Assembly: GCA_049652745.1 (NCBI GenBank)
Contig: JBASEY010000046.1
Location: forward strand, 1-51,630
From: JBASEY01 sp049652745
GTDB taxonomy: Bacteria; CSSED10-310
Reading direction: 5' to 3'
DNA: 51,630 nucleotides
Shown here: positions 16,389 through 25,359 of the stretch, piece after piece
Layout of the letters: every line of letters starts with the position of its first letter
How positions within the stretch are numbered: the first letter of the stretch is position 1
Translations under genes and position numbers: made by a program
Notes under the pieces: generated by a model
What the model saw: the letters and a program-made list of their open reading frames with translations, nothing else
The model's database searches: none
Told to the model about the DNA's origin: nothing

Positions 16389-18395
16389 ATGAATCACACC
16401 TGGTTTCATACACTGCTGATCGCTGCCGCTGTACCGACAGCCGTCTACCTGTTTTTTGCAGCCGTCCGAAAAAAATTCCTTATCCTGAAAAAATGTGCGC
16501 CTGTCCCTGATCCGATCACCGACCATCCACGACGCATCAAAGAATTTTTCACGATCTTTCTCGGCCAGAAAAAACTGTTCCAGGAATTTTGGCCGGGGCT
16601 GATGCATGCGGTGATTTTCTGGGGGTTTCTCGCGCTTCTGCTGCGGGCTCTGACGCTGTTCGGAATGAGCCTTTTCGGTTTTGGTTTTCATTTGCCTTTC
16701 CTCGGCATAGACACATTTTTGGGCAAGCTGTTTTCATTGGTTTCCAACATCGCAACAGTCTCGGTGCTGATCATGATCATCTACGCATCTGTGCGTCGGT
16801 ATATACTTCGTGTACCACGATTGCTCAATACGCCGGGCGCTGCATTTGTCCTGAGCATGATCGCGGTCATCATGATCACCGATCTGGTTTTCGAAGGCGC
16901 TTGGTATGGCACCAAGGGCGAAGGTTTCGTCGCTTATGCTCCCTTTGGGTCGATCATGGGGTTGTTGTTCACCAACCAGGCCGGCTATATGCGAACCGGA
17001 GTCATCGCCGCCGGGCATATCTCTCTGTTGTTGCATTGCCTGGCTATTTTGGGGTTTTTAGTCTATTTGCCCACCGGCAAGCACATGCATATATTGACCT
17101 CCCTGTTCAATGTCTATCTGCGCCCGCTGAACAGAAACGGTCGATTGACGAAACTCGATATTGAAAACGAAAACATTGAATCGTTCGGTATCGAGAAAAT
17201 GGAAGACCACACGTGGAAGGACGTATTGGATATGTACACCTGTACCGAGTGTGGTCGATGCAATGATCAATGTCCGGCGGTCAAAACCCACAAAACGCTT
17301 GCGCCACGTGAAATTACCGTTGCGGAGAACCATTTTCTGCAGGATGAAGACGGCGAGCGCATTCTTGCCGATAATCCGGATGTCGAACCGAAAAAGCCTT
17401 TGGTGCCGGATATCGTCAGTGATGTCGCAATCTGGGAGTGCACGACGTGTCATGCGTGTGAGCAGGCTTGTCCGTTGAATATCGGCTATGTGCATCGCAT
17501 CGTCGGGCTCAGGCGGGCTTTGAATTTGAATCACGGTGAGTTTCCGAATGAATTGAAGCGGGTTTTCAAGGGCATGGAAGTCAACAGCAACCCATGGAAC
17601 ATCGGCGCATCTAAGCGGGGTGACTGGTGTAAAGAGTTGAATTTACCGCATTATACCGAAGTCGAGAATCCTGAATATCTTCTTTACATGGGTTGTGCGG
17701 CTTCATTTGATGATCGGGTCATCAAAGCCGGGACAGCGTTGGTGAAACTGTTGCAGAAAATGAATGTTTCATTCGGCATATTGGGCGCTGATGAGATGTG
17801 TTGCGGTGAAACGGCGCGGCGATTGGGTGAAGAGGCGTTGGGGCAGATGCTCATTCAGGGGAATGTCGAGTTGTTCAACGAGCTGGGGGTCAAGAAGATC
17901 GTCACGTTATGTGCGCATTGCTACAACACGTTCAAGAACGAGTATCCAGATTTTGGTGGAAAATACGAAGTTCTTCATCATTCACAATTACTGGCTGATT
18001 GGATCGAGGCCAACCCGGTTTTCCCGAAAACCGTCAATCTTCAGAAGGTAGTGTTCCATGATCCGTGTTATTTGGGTCGAGTCAACGGTGATATGACATC
18101 AACGCGAAAGGTGTTGAACGGCATCAATGGTGTGATTTCGGTTGAAGCGGATCAGAATCGTGAAAAGGCGTTGTGTTGTGGCGCCGGCGGCGGCATGTAT
18201 TGGACGGAGGAAGCCGGTGACAGGATCAATCACGCTCGTTTCGATCAATTGGCGGCGACGCAGGCTGATCAGATAGCGGTATCGTGTCCGTATTGTTTGA
18301 TCATGTTGACAGATGCGCTCAAAGACAAACACGCAGAAGAATCGATTGCCGTCAGGGATATTGCGGAGATATTATTGGAAGAGATGGAGAGATAA
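16389..18395 (+). CDS. Membrane Fe-S oxidoreductase (EtfAB:quinone oxidoreductase type; cytochrome b-like plus CCG domains)
   Basis: The 668-residue protein is a three-part fusion. Residues 1-230 hold about six membrane spans resembling the nitrate-reductase gamma (cytochrome b) fold, with His residues in spans suited to haem binding. Residues 285-370 hold two [4Fe-4S] sites, CTECGRCNDQCP and CTTCHACEQACP. The C-terminal half has two CCG (heterodisulfide-reductase B-type) units: MGCAASFDD ... MCCGETARR and DPCYLGRVNG ... ALCCGAGGG. Proteins of this layout next to etfBA in syntrophs and metal reducers are thought to be the EtfAB:menaquinone oxidoreductase (EMO). Position 17 bp after etfA strongly supports the same role here. 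Confidence 0.9.
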   Translation: MNHTWFHTLLIAAAVPTAVYLFFAAVRKKFLILKKCAPVPDPITDHPRRIKEFFTIFLGQKKLFQEFWPGLMHAVIFWGFLALLLRALTLFGMSLFGFGFHLPFLGIDTFLGKLFSLVSNIATVSVLIMIIYASVRRYILRVPRLLNTPGAAFVLSMIAVIMITDLVFEGAWYGTKGEGFVAYAPFGSIMGLLFTNQAGYMRTGVIAAGHISLLLHCLAILGFLVYLPTGKHMHILTSLFNVYLRPLNRNGRLTKLDIENENIESFGIEKMEDHTWKDVLDMYTCTECGRCNDQCPAVKTHKTLAPREITVAENHFLQDEDGERILADNPDVEPKKPLVPDIVSDVAIWECTTCHACEQACPLNIGYVHRIVGLRRALNLNHGEFPNELKRVFKGMEVNSNPWNIGASKRGDWCKELNLPHYTEVENPEYLLYMGCAASFDDRVIKAGTALVKLLQKMNVSFGILGADEMCCGETARRLGEEALGQMLIQGNVELFNELGVKKIVTLCAHCYNTFKNEYPDFGGKYEVLHHSQLLADWIEANPVFPKTVNLQKVVFHDPCYLGRVNGDMTSTRKVLNGINGVISVEADQNREKALCCGAGGGMYWTEEAGDRINHARFDQLAATQADQIAVSCPYCLIMLTDALKDKHAEESIAVRDIAEILLEEMER

Positions 18396-18409
18396 GAATA
18401 AGGATAACC

Positions 18410-18502
18410 ATGGCGGTTACCGATAGCCCTGAGCAATTAAACGCCATTTTCAAGGCGTTTCAGATATCGATACCCGTACCACAACTTTCTTACCATAACT
18501 AG
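18410..18502 (+). CDS. Possible 30-residue small protein or gene remnant
   Basis: ATG 18410 is preceded by AAGGATAACC, a good ribosome site, 15 nt after the stop of the Fe-S oxidoreductase. The peptide (MAVTDSPEQLNAIFKAF then QISIPVPQLSYHN) has ordinary protein-like composition and no membrane span. It may be a true small ORF of the etf operon or a leftover C-terminus of a lost gene. I recognise no family. Confidence 0.3.
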   Translation: MAVTDSPEQLNAIFKAFQISIPVPQLSYHN

Positions 18503-18525
18503 CGGATTTCAGGTTACATATACTG

Positions 18526-18580
18526 TAACACCGCAACACTAACCACCAATCGCTACCACTAACCACTTATCACTCAACAT
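18526..18580. repeat. Low-complexity ACTAACCAC/ATCACT tract
   Basis: The segment runs through several imperfect units of CACTAACCAC, ACCAATCGCT and TTATCACTCAAC between two gene 3' ends. It resembles the TCATCAC tract near 670. It probably has no coding role. Confidence 0.45.
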
Positions 18581-19979
18581 ACCCCAACGCCTGCAACTGA
18601 CGCATCACGCTCTCGTCAACTTGAGTGGTCTCCTGAGTGATCTGACCCGCTAAAGCTGCCATTTCGTTATGATGAACAGCACTTAAACCCCGCATTTCCT
18701 CTAAAATATCAGGCTGCACCTCTGCCAAATTCACTTTTTCACCCGGATCGATATCGGTATTGTACAGCTCCTCCTCAAGAACAACAGGCCGCGGCAAGCC
18801 CAAGACCCACGCATCGGTGTTGGGCGGCGCTTTGTTGGGATTGTAAATATATTTCCATGACTCTTTCCCGGTCATACGACTACGATATGGGGACGGCGCA
18901 AGAGCATGCACAACCTGGGCCTTCAATTGTCCGCCGTCGAGACCCGTCACTAATGAAACTCCTTGAGCGCCCGGAAGCGGCGGAAGGCCAAGATAATCCA
19001 GAATCGTCGGCGCTAAATCCAGCAGCCTGACCTGCGTTTCAATCAATCGACTATGCACATCTTCTTTGCGAAAATCGATCACGATCAAAGGAACACTCAA
19101 GGTTTCATTATAAAGACGCTCATGCAAAATCCGGGAATGCTCGAAAAACTCTTCGCCATGGTCCGACGTGATAATCATTATCGTGTTGTCTTTAAGCCCC
19201 AACTCATCCAGCCGGTTTACCAGCGCTTGCAGGCTTGTATCGACAATTCTGATAGATGAATCATTTAGGTTCAGTAAATGACGACGGTCGCGCTTATCGG
19301 AAAAATCTACCGTTTCCCAAAACTCTTTGCGAAGACTATACAAGCCTAGAGTTGTCGTGACGTTGCCGTATGATTCCAAACTGCCTTTAATCCCGCCGGC
19401 ATAATCCCTGTCGAAAAATCGACAGAATGGGTTCGGCACAATATAGGGATCATGAACAAAATAAGTGTGCAGAAACGCGAACCACGGCTCTCGGGGCCGC
19501 AGACCGACAAGACCGAAGAACTGCTCGGCGCCTGCTTCGGCATAGATATCGAAACCTCTTGAAAATCCCAGGGCGCTGTTGACGTTGCCGCCATCCGTGC
19601 AAGCCAGAGCTCCATAGCCGGCCTCCTTCAACTGCTCCGCCAGAGTCGGTATATTCGATGATAGTCTGATCAGAGTCGTATCATCGATGTTCCTGACCTA
19701 ATGAACTTACGGATAGCGGGGTGTAAACATCGTCATGTGAGAAAGCGCCGTCAATGGCGACTGAGATGTGATCGAACAAAACACGTGGTCTTGACGGCTC
19801 AATCGGTCCATAACGGGCGATACGGACTTGGAATTGCCGTACAAGCCGAGCCGATCAGCCCGAAGCGTGTCGATAGACAGCAGAACGATGTTGGGAGACG
19901 TCTACGGTTCAACCGGACTGAACGCACATCCAGCGACCAGAATAAGTAAACTCAGTAATATCACCTTCTTTGCGATCAT
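18570..19979 (-). pseudogene. Sulfatase-family lipoprotein gene broken by three in-frame stop codons
   Basis: Reading from ATG 19979 (behind AAGGAAAATATCGG) gives a lipoprotein signal, MIAKKVILLSLLILVAGC. An in-frame TAG follows at 19904-19902. The frame then continues with the sulfatase core NIVLLSIDTLRADRLGLYG and PLTALSHMTMF. It is stopped again by TAA (19709-19707) and TAG (19700-19698), and then runs unbroken for over 350 residues to 18570 (WAFLHTYFVHDPYI, IITSDHGEEFFEHS, AQGVSL). No frameshift is needed, since all parts share one frame. Each stop is one C-to-T change from a Gln codon. The part from TTG 19631 could only be made as a fragment without the metal site. The usual C/S-x-P-S-R nucleophile motif is replaced by the P-L-T-x-x-S-H type. 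Most likely a recent pseudogene. Confidence 0.8.
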
Positions 19980-20281
19980 CCGATATTTTCCTTCAGCCGC
20001 GTCACTGTCATACCTGCTGACCAATCTCATTTTACCATTAGAGGCCGATTTAAAATAGTTCCAAAGGTTTTCACCGGATGATGCCGATGCTCAAGTCGCC
20101 GAACTCGAAACGTTTAAGTTGCCAAAAGTTTTCATCAGGTACCGTGAATGTTCATATCGAGCTGAAAACCTGTCATAGTTCTTATGCTCAATAATATTCA
20201 TCCGCCGCACCCCTGCCACAAATGTCTCAAGAAGGCATAGGCTACTCACACGAGCCGCCATCCAAAGCCTTGCTGATTTGA
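19980..20281. other. 302-bp gap with a possible gene remnant on the plus strand
   Basis: No complete gene is present. On the plus strand a stop-free run from 20059 to the TAG ending at 20178 reads like a protein C-terminus (DDADAQVAELETFKLPKVF then IRYRECSYRAENLS). It has no start codon or ribosome site. It may be a decayed gene end or chance. The rest carries no recognisable motif. Confidence 0.3.
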
Positions 20282-21340
20282 TCAGTACACTCTTTTCAAA
20301 TTTCGCTTGGCTGTTGCGTTCGACGGATCGATCCGCAGCGCCTGGCGATACGCTTCGGCTGCGCCCGTTCGATCCCCGTTTTTGCGCAGCACGTTGCCGA
20401 GCATCACCCAAGCCGAGCCATTCGATGCATCCACTTCAATCGCTTTACGGAAATGCGTTTCCGCACCCGGTGTATTGCCTTTATCCAATGCAATCTGCCC
20501 GGCCAGCACGTATGCCGAACTCGAAGCAGAACGACTTTGAAGCAGATGCATCACTGCCTTTTCTGCTTCACGCAGATTTTTGTCTTGATAATGACACAAC
20601 GCCAGGTTATATCGAGCGGAATGATTGTTGCCGTCCAACTTTAAAAGCCGATTGTATTGCGTAATCGCCTGCTTGTACAGTTTCTGCTCCTGAAGCAGCG
20701 AGGCAAACGCGAACGCCAGCGACGCCGAATCCGGAAAATCACTTGACGCTTTCGTTATCGCACCGATAATCTCGGATTGCCGGCCGGTCTTCGCCAGCGC
20801 TTGAACGAGTTCTACCCGCAACGCTTGGTCATCAGGGCGAAATTGTATCGCTTGATCCAGCATGTCGACCGCCTGCCTCCAATTCTTCTGCAGCGTGTAT
20901 ACCGCCGCCTTCTCAAGCATCGCCGGAACATGATCAGATTGCTTTTGCAATACAATGTCAAGTTGAGTCAATGCATCGGAATAATTTTGAGTGTCTTTGA
21001 GGAGAACGGCATACTCCATTCGCGTATTTATGACTTCCGGATCGATTTCCAACGCTTCGGTATAGTGAAACAGAGCTTCCTCCACCCGGCCGGTTTCGGC
21101 CAGCGCTTTCGCATACGAGGTGCGTGCAATGAAGCTGTCCGGACTGTCGCTGACCGCCATCTCGCAAATGGACAGAGCTTCAAAATAATTCTCTGCCTTC
21201 ACCAAACGATAACAATCGTCAATATGAGTATTACGTTTACCACCAGAATCCTCTATTGGGGCCGGCGGAGTCGATGCGCAGCCCCATAATATCGTTATCG
21301 CAATAACAAATAATTGTATTTTTCTATAAAACCAATGCAT
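20282..21340 (-). CDS. TPR-repeat lipoprotein
   Basis: The 352-residue protein begins with MHWFYRKIQLFVIAITILWGC, a type II signal peptide with lipobox ILWGC, so it should be lipid-anchored. About eight tetratricopeptide repeats follow from residue 40 to the end, with the usual A-x-x-x-Y/F-x-x-A-L and DP/DG turns (EALFHYTEALEIDPEVI, QAITQYNRLLKLDGNNHSARYN, GAAEAYRQALRIDPSNATAKRN). TPR lipoproteins act as scaffolds for secretion, pilus or outer-membrane complexes. It is followed on the same strand by the broken sulfatase lipoprotein gene and preceded by the ABC exporter pair. The exact role is unknown. Confidence 0.85.
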   Translation of the reverse strand: MHWFYRKIQLFVIAITILWGCASTPPAPIEDSGGKRNTHIDDCYRLVKAENYFEALSICEMAVSDSPDSFIARTSYAKALAETGRVEEALFHYTEALEIDPEVINTRMEYAVLLKDTQNYSDALTQLDIVLQKQSDHVPAMLEKAAVYTLQKNWRQAVDMLDQAIQFRPDDQALRVELVQALAKTGRQSEIIGAITKASSDFPDSASLAFAFASLLQEQKLYKQAITQYNRLLKLDGNNHSARYNLALCHYQDKNLREAEKAVMHLLQSRSASSSAYVLAGQIALDKGNTPGAETHFRKAIEVDASNGSAWVMLGNVLRKNGDRTGAAEAYRQALRIDPSNATAKRNLKRVY

Positions 21341-21363
21341 CTATATCAATCTCCTTTCGTAAT

Positions 21364-21470
21364 CATGATGAGAGTGTAAAACCCCGTTATGAGCTCAAAT
21401 CCCTTTCGCAAACCCTTGAAAACACAACATCGATTTTTCGAATAATTATTTTTTACATATGAATCGACCA
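21364..21470. repeat. Copy A (diverged) of a roughly 110-bp interspersed element
   Basis: It shares with 43,516-43,626 and 51,027-51,132 the core order TTATGAGCTCAAATC, CTTGAAAACACAACATCGAT and TTTTTACATATGAATC. This copy is the most diverged and its ends are no longer good inverted repeats. It occupies most of the gap between the TPR lipoprotein and the ABC genes. Confidence 0.7.
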
Positions 21471-21502
21471 TATTCAAAATCAACATCACATCTATTTACA
21501 TC

Positions 21503-23305
21503 TTATTCATTCAATTGACCGGCATAATACAGACGGTACAGCCGCGGATAGATACCGTTTTCGTTTTTCATCAGTTCTTCATGTGTACCCTGTTCCGTCA
21601 GGCAGCCTTTATGAAACACAAAAATCCTGTCGACATGTCGAATGGTCGACAGTCGATGCGCCACCACCAGGGCGGTTTTACCCTCCAGCAGCGTTGCCGT
21701 GGCTTGTTGAAGGATCGCTTCCGTCAACGAATCCACATTCGATGTCGCTTCATCCAGGATGATGATTCTGGGTTCGAAACTGATTGCCCGCATGAAGGAG
21801 ACGAGTTGTTTTTCCCCTGCCGACAATCGACCGCCGGCTTCACCGACATCGGTATCAAAACCATTCGGCATCCGGGCGATAAAATCGTCCATACCGCTTT
21901 TCGTTGCAATGGCACGCAGTTCCTGATCGGGAAAATCCGATCGCCCGACACGGATATTGTCGGCGACCGTCCCGGTAAATATCACCGCATCCTGGTGTAT
22001 CAACCCCATAAAACTTCTCAGCGTGCGGAGCGGTATCTGCCGGATATCGATACCATCCAAGCGGATGACGCCTTTATTCGGTTCATAGAATCGGCATAAC
22101 AGGCTGGTGATGGTCGTCTTGCCGGCGCCGGTGGCTCCGACGACGGCGACGCTTTCGCCGGGAGCTATCCGGAAGGACACATCTTTCAGAACCCAGTCTT
22201 CATTGGTATAGGCGAACCATACATTTTCAAACGTGATTTCGCCTTTGATGTCGGTTGGAACAACCGCTTCCGATTCAACGGGTTCAACGATAGCGCTTCG
22301 TAAATCCAATACCTGAAAGATGCGTTCCGATGAGACCAGCGCGGATTGAAAGACATTGAAATTCTGAGACATCTCTTGGATCGGTCTGAAAAAACGCCGG
22401 GCGTACTGAAAGAAAGCGACCAAAACGCCGATGGTTATGGTCTGATTTTGAGTCATCACGCCGCCGAATTTCAGCAGCAGCACGATAGTGAATGCGCTGG
22501 TGAGATCGACGGTCGGCACAAAAAGTGCAAAATAGAAAATGCTTCTGAGCTGCGCTTTCAGCGTGGCCAGGTTGGCATCGTCGAATTGTTTTTGGACTCG
22601 AGTGAAATTATTGAACAATTGAATGACATGCAATCCTTGTATATGTTCGGACAGAAAACTCAGAATAATCGCAATTTTTTCACGAACGGCTCTAAAACTT
22701 TCGCGGAATGGTTTCCGGAACAGGATTACGTTGAGCCCGAATAAAATCATGCTAGACAAAACCAGAAGCGTCAATATTTTGTTCATCATAAACATGATGA
22801 TGACGATACCGGCCAGCGTGAACACATCTCCAATGAACTGCACGACGCCGGATGTGAACAGCTCGTTCATCGTCTCGATATCCGTCGTCAGCCGTGTAAT
22901 CACCCAGCCGACCGGATAGCGATCGAAAAACTTTATGTCCAGGGTTTGGATATGGCGGAAAAGCTGTTTGCGCAGATCGTTCATGATCGACTGACCTGTC
23001 AAGGCCATCATGTAAATTTGAGTGAACTGCGCGATGAAACTACCGATAATCGTCAGCAAAAACAGGATGGTCAGGCGAATCAAGCCGGGAATGTCGCCGT
23101 CGGCGATCGGGCCGTCGATTGCGCTTTTGATCAAATAGGGCCCGGCAAGTTGAAGAGCCGAAAACGTCAAAAGACAGAAAATCGCCAAAAACACCTGATA
23201 TTTATAGGGTTTCAAAAAGCTGAATATACGGGCGGCTACGGTGAAGTCGAACTTGAAATCATCCGGTATATCCGTTCCATGATGATGATGCATTCCTCCC
23301 CGCAT
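21503..23305 (-). CDS. ABC exporter half-transporter, canonical-ATPase subunit of a heterodimer (MdlB-like)
   Basis: The 600-residue protein has six membrane spans (about 35-330) and an ATPase domain: Walker A GATGAGKTT, Q loop IHQDAV, signature LSAGE, Walker B IIILDEATSNVD with catalytic Glu, and the H loop AHRLSTIRH. The signature LSAGE departs from LSGGQ. The neighbouring subunit has the opposite defect (Asp in place of the catalytic Glu). Start ATG 23305 overlaps the upstream stop in TGATG, with GGAG 8 nt before. The N-terminus has a natural run of four His (MHHHHG at residues 5-10) of unknown meaning, perhaps metal binding. Substrate unknown; relatives export drugs, lipids or peptides. 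Confidence 0.9.
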   Translation of the reverse strand: MRGGMHHHHGTDIPDDFKFDFTVAARIFSFLKPYKYQVFLAIFCLLTFSALQLAGPYLIKSAIDGPIADGDIPGLIRLTILFLLTIIGSFIAQFTQIYMMALTGQSIMNDLRKQLFRHIQTLDIKFFDRYPVGWVITRLTTDIETMNELFTSGVVQFIGDVFTLAGIVIIMFMMNKILTLLVLSSMILFGLNVILFRKPFRESFRAVREKIAIILSFLSEHIQGLHVIQLFNNFTRVQKQFDDANLATLKAQLRSIFYFALFVPTVDLTSAFTIVLLLKFGGVMTQNQTITIGVLVAFFQYARRFFRPIQEMSQNFNVFQSALVSSERIFQVLDLRSAIVEPVESEAVVPTDIKGEITFENVWFAYTNEDWVLKDVSFRIAPGESVAVVGATGAGKTTITSLLCRFYEPNKGVIRLDGIDIRQIPLRTLRSFMGLIHQDAVIFTGTVADNIRVGRSDFPDQELRAIATKSGMDDFIARMPNGFDTDVGEAGGRLSAGEKQLVSFMRAISFEPRIIILDEATSNVDSLTEAILQQATATLLEGKTALVVAHRLSTIRHVDRIFVFHKGCLTEQGTHEELMKNENGIYPRLYRLYYAGQLNE

Positions 23306-25068
23306 CAGATCGACTCCAATTCTTCCATCAAAGACTGCTTTTTGAACAGCTCGAAATAATAAGCGCCTTTTTTTATAAGTTCGTCATGGGTGCCTTCTTC
23401 GACAATGGCGCCGTTGTGAAGGACGAAAATTTTGTCGGCCCGCCGAGCCGTATTCACTCGGTGAGTCACCAAAATAGTGGTTTTATCCGTATGGGTTGAC
23501 AGCAAGGCATCCAGTATTTTTTCTTCGGTGGCGATATCGACGCTTGAAAACGGGTCATCCATAAGAATAATGCCTGACTCTTTGGCCAGCATTCGAGCCA
23601 TCGTCAAGCGCTGCTTTTGACCGCCCGATATATTGACGCCCCTCTCCCCCAGTTGCGTTTCCAATTGACGCGGAAACTCCGACAGCTCACGTTCCAATTG
23701 AACGGAGCCTAAAATATTGTCGAAGTCGAGCTGATCGACGTTTCTCGAACCGAAGATGATGTTGTTTCGAATCGTGTCGGAGAACAGGATGACGTTTTGA
23801 GGGACGATGCCGATATGCTCACGCACGACATATTCGGGGAGTTCGTCGATTTTATGGCCGTTCAAGAGAATTTCACCGGAATTCGGGGTGTAGCTTCGAG
23901 TCAGCAGATGGATGATCGTCGATTTGCCTGATCCGGAGGCGCCCATAATCGCCGCCGTGGAACCTTTATCAATGGAAAAACTCAGGTTTTGAAGTATATA
24001 CGGCTGATCCGGCTGGTAACGAAAATACACATTTTTGAAGGTCACAGCCCCTGAAAGATCGATGCTGTTGTCCTGAAGTCGGCCATTTTCCGGCAACATG
24101 CCTCTGGAGGGTTTTTCGTTTAAAACCGCCTGAATACGCTGCATGGCGGCGGAGCCCTGCTGTATCTGCCCGGTAACCCACCCGATAGCGAACATCGGCC
24201 AGGAAAGTATCGCCAGATACTCCAGAAAAGCCACCACACTGCCGATGGTAATCCAACCGGCAATCACCCACCATCCACATAACAACAAGACCAGAGTCGT
24301 CGATAAACCCGTTAAAAGTATCGACATCGGAACGAACAAACCCTGAACACGAACCAGCGACAGGTTTCGCTTCACATACCCATCACTCAAGCGGTCCATC
24401 TCTTCGCTTTCGACGTCTTGCAGGTTATAAGCCTTGATAACCCGGATACCGGTCAGGTTTTCTTGTGAGAACGAGGTGATAGCAGCTATCTGTTTCTGAA
24501 CGTTTTCGGAATGACGGCGGATGCGCTTGCCGAGAAAATAAAAGATGATCGGCATCAACGGCAGGGGAAGCAGCGACAACAGGGTCAGTTTCGGATCGAT
24601 CAACATCATGAATGTCAATGCAAACACCAACGAAAACAGAGTGTTGCCGATTTGCATCAGCGACGGACCCAGGATCATGCGCACCCGTTGAACATCATTG
24701 GTCATCCTGGACATGATATCCCCGGTCGACATGCGGTCGAAAAATTCCCGTGGAAGGATCAACACATGCTGGAAAACCACCCGGCGTATGTCATGCTCGA
24801 CACGGCGGCTGACACCGATGATCTGCCATCGCATTAGAAATCGAAAGATACAAGATAACAGCGTAACACCCAGGATTCCGACTATATACAGCACAATTTT
24901 TTGCGAAAATTGTTCAGATCTCACGCCATCGATCGCCAGACGCAGAATCCAAGGTTGAACCATCAACAGGCTCGAAGAGCCAAACAGAAAAACCACTCCG
25001 ATCAGCAACCGCAATCGATATGGCTTCCAATAGGGATAAAGCGCTCTGTGTAATTCCGATAATTTCAT
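23305..25068 (-). CDS. ABC exporter half-transporter, degenerate-ATPase subunit (MdlA-like)
   Basis: The 587-residue protein has the same layout as its partner: six spans (about 17-310), then Walker A GASGSGKST, Q loop VPQNVILF, intact signature ISGGQKQRL, Walker B IILMDDPFSSVD and H loop VTHRVNTAR. The residue after the Walker B Asp is Asp rather than Glu, the hallmark of the degenerate half-site in heterodimeric exporters such as BmrCD and TM287/288. Translationally coupled to the second subunit by a 1-bp overlap. It is transcribed away from the giant regulator gene; the 291-bp gap between them shows no clear promoter. Confidence 0.9.
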   Translation of the reverse strand: MKLSELHRALYPYWKPYRLRLLIGVVFLFGSSSLLMVQPWILRLAIDGVRSEQFSQKIVLYIVGILGVTLLSCIFRFLMRWQIIGVSRRVEHDIRRVVFQHVLILPREFFDRMSTGDIMSRMTNDVQRVRMILGPSLMQIGNTLFSLVFALTFMMLIDPKLTLLSLLPLPLMPIIFYFLGKRIRRHSENVQKQIAAITSFSQENLTGIRVIKAYNLQDVESEEMDRLSDGYVKRNLSLVRVQGLFVPMSILLTGLSTTLVLLLCGWWVIAGWITIGSVVAFLEYLAILSWPMFAIGWVTGQIQQGSAAMQRIQAVLNEKPSRGMLPENGRLQDNSIDLSGAVTFKNVYFRYQPDQPYILQNLSFSIDKGSTAAIMGASGSGKSTIIHLLTRSYTPNSGEILLNGHKIDELPEYVVREHIGIVPQNVILFSDTIRNNIIFGSRNVDQLDFDNILGSVQLERELSEFPRQLETQLGERGVNISGGQKQRLTMARMLAKESGIILMDDPFSSVDIATEEKILDALLSTHTDKTTILVTHRVNTARRADKIFVLHNGAIVEEGTHDELIKKGAYYFELFKKQSLMEELESI

Positions 25069-25359
25069 CCAAAATCCACAATAGAAGATTGGCTTCGAAA
25101 ACCGCGGTAACCTTAATAAACTTTTCAGGAAAGCTCAAATCAAACAGGCTGCAAAAAACGGAAAAATTCGGCTTGAAACTCATTTCGACACCGCATTTTG
25201 TCAGAAAGTGAAGCCGCACCGGATTTCCGCTCATAAAAATATTCATCAAAAACGCGATTTTGTAAAATTTTGCTGGATTAATTGTGCTGAACGGGGTAAA
25301 CTGGCTGCTGAAAAACGTGTTCACTCGACGCGTCGAATTTTATGAGGAAAGAGGTTGCT

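Noticed and set aside
19698..19904. Stop-codon reassignment to Gln
   Set aside because: TAA and TAG end other intact genes in the window, such as the epimerase (TAA) and fcl (TAA), so a changed code is not supported.
18570..20030. Frameshift in the sulfatase gene
   Set aside because: Checking the phase shows all segments share one frame; only stop codons interrupt it.
24914..25324. 136-codon minus-strand ORF upstream of the ABC genes
   Set aside because: It largely overlaps the start of the ABC subunit in another frame and has no ribosome site or recognisable domain.
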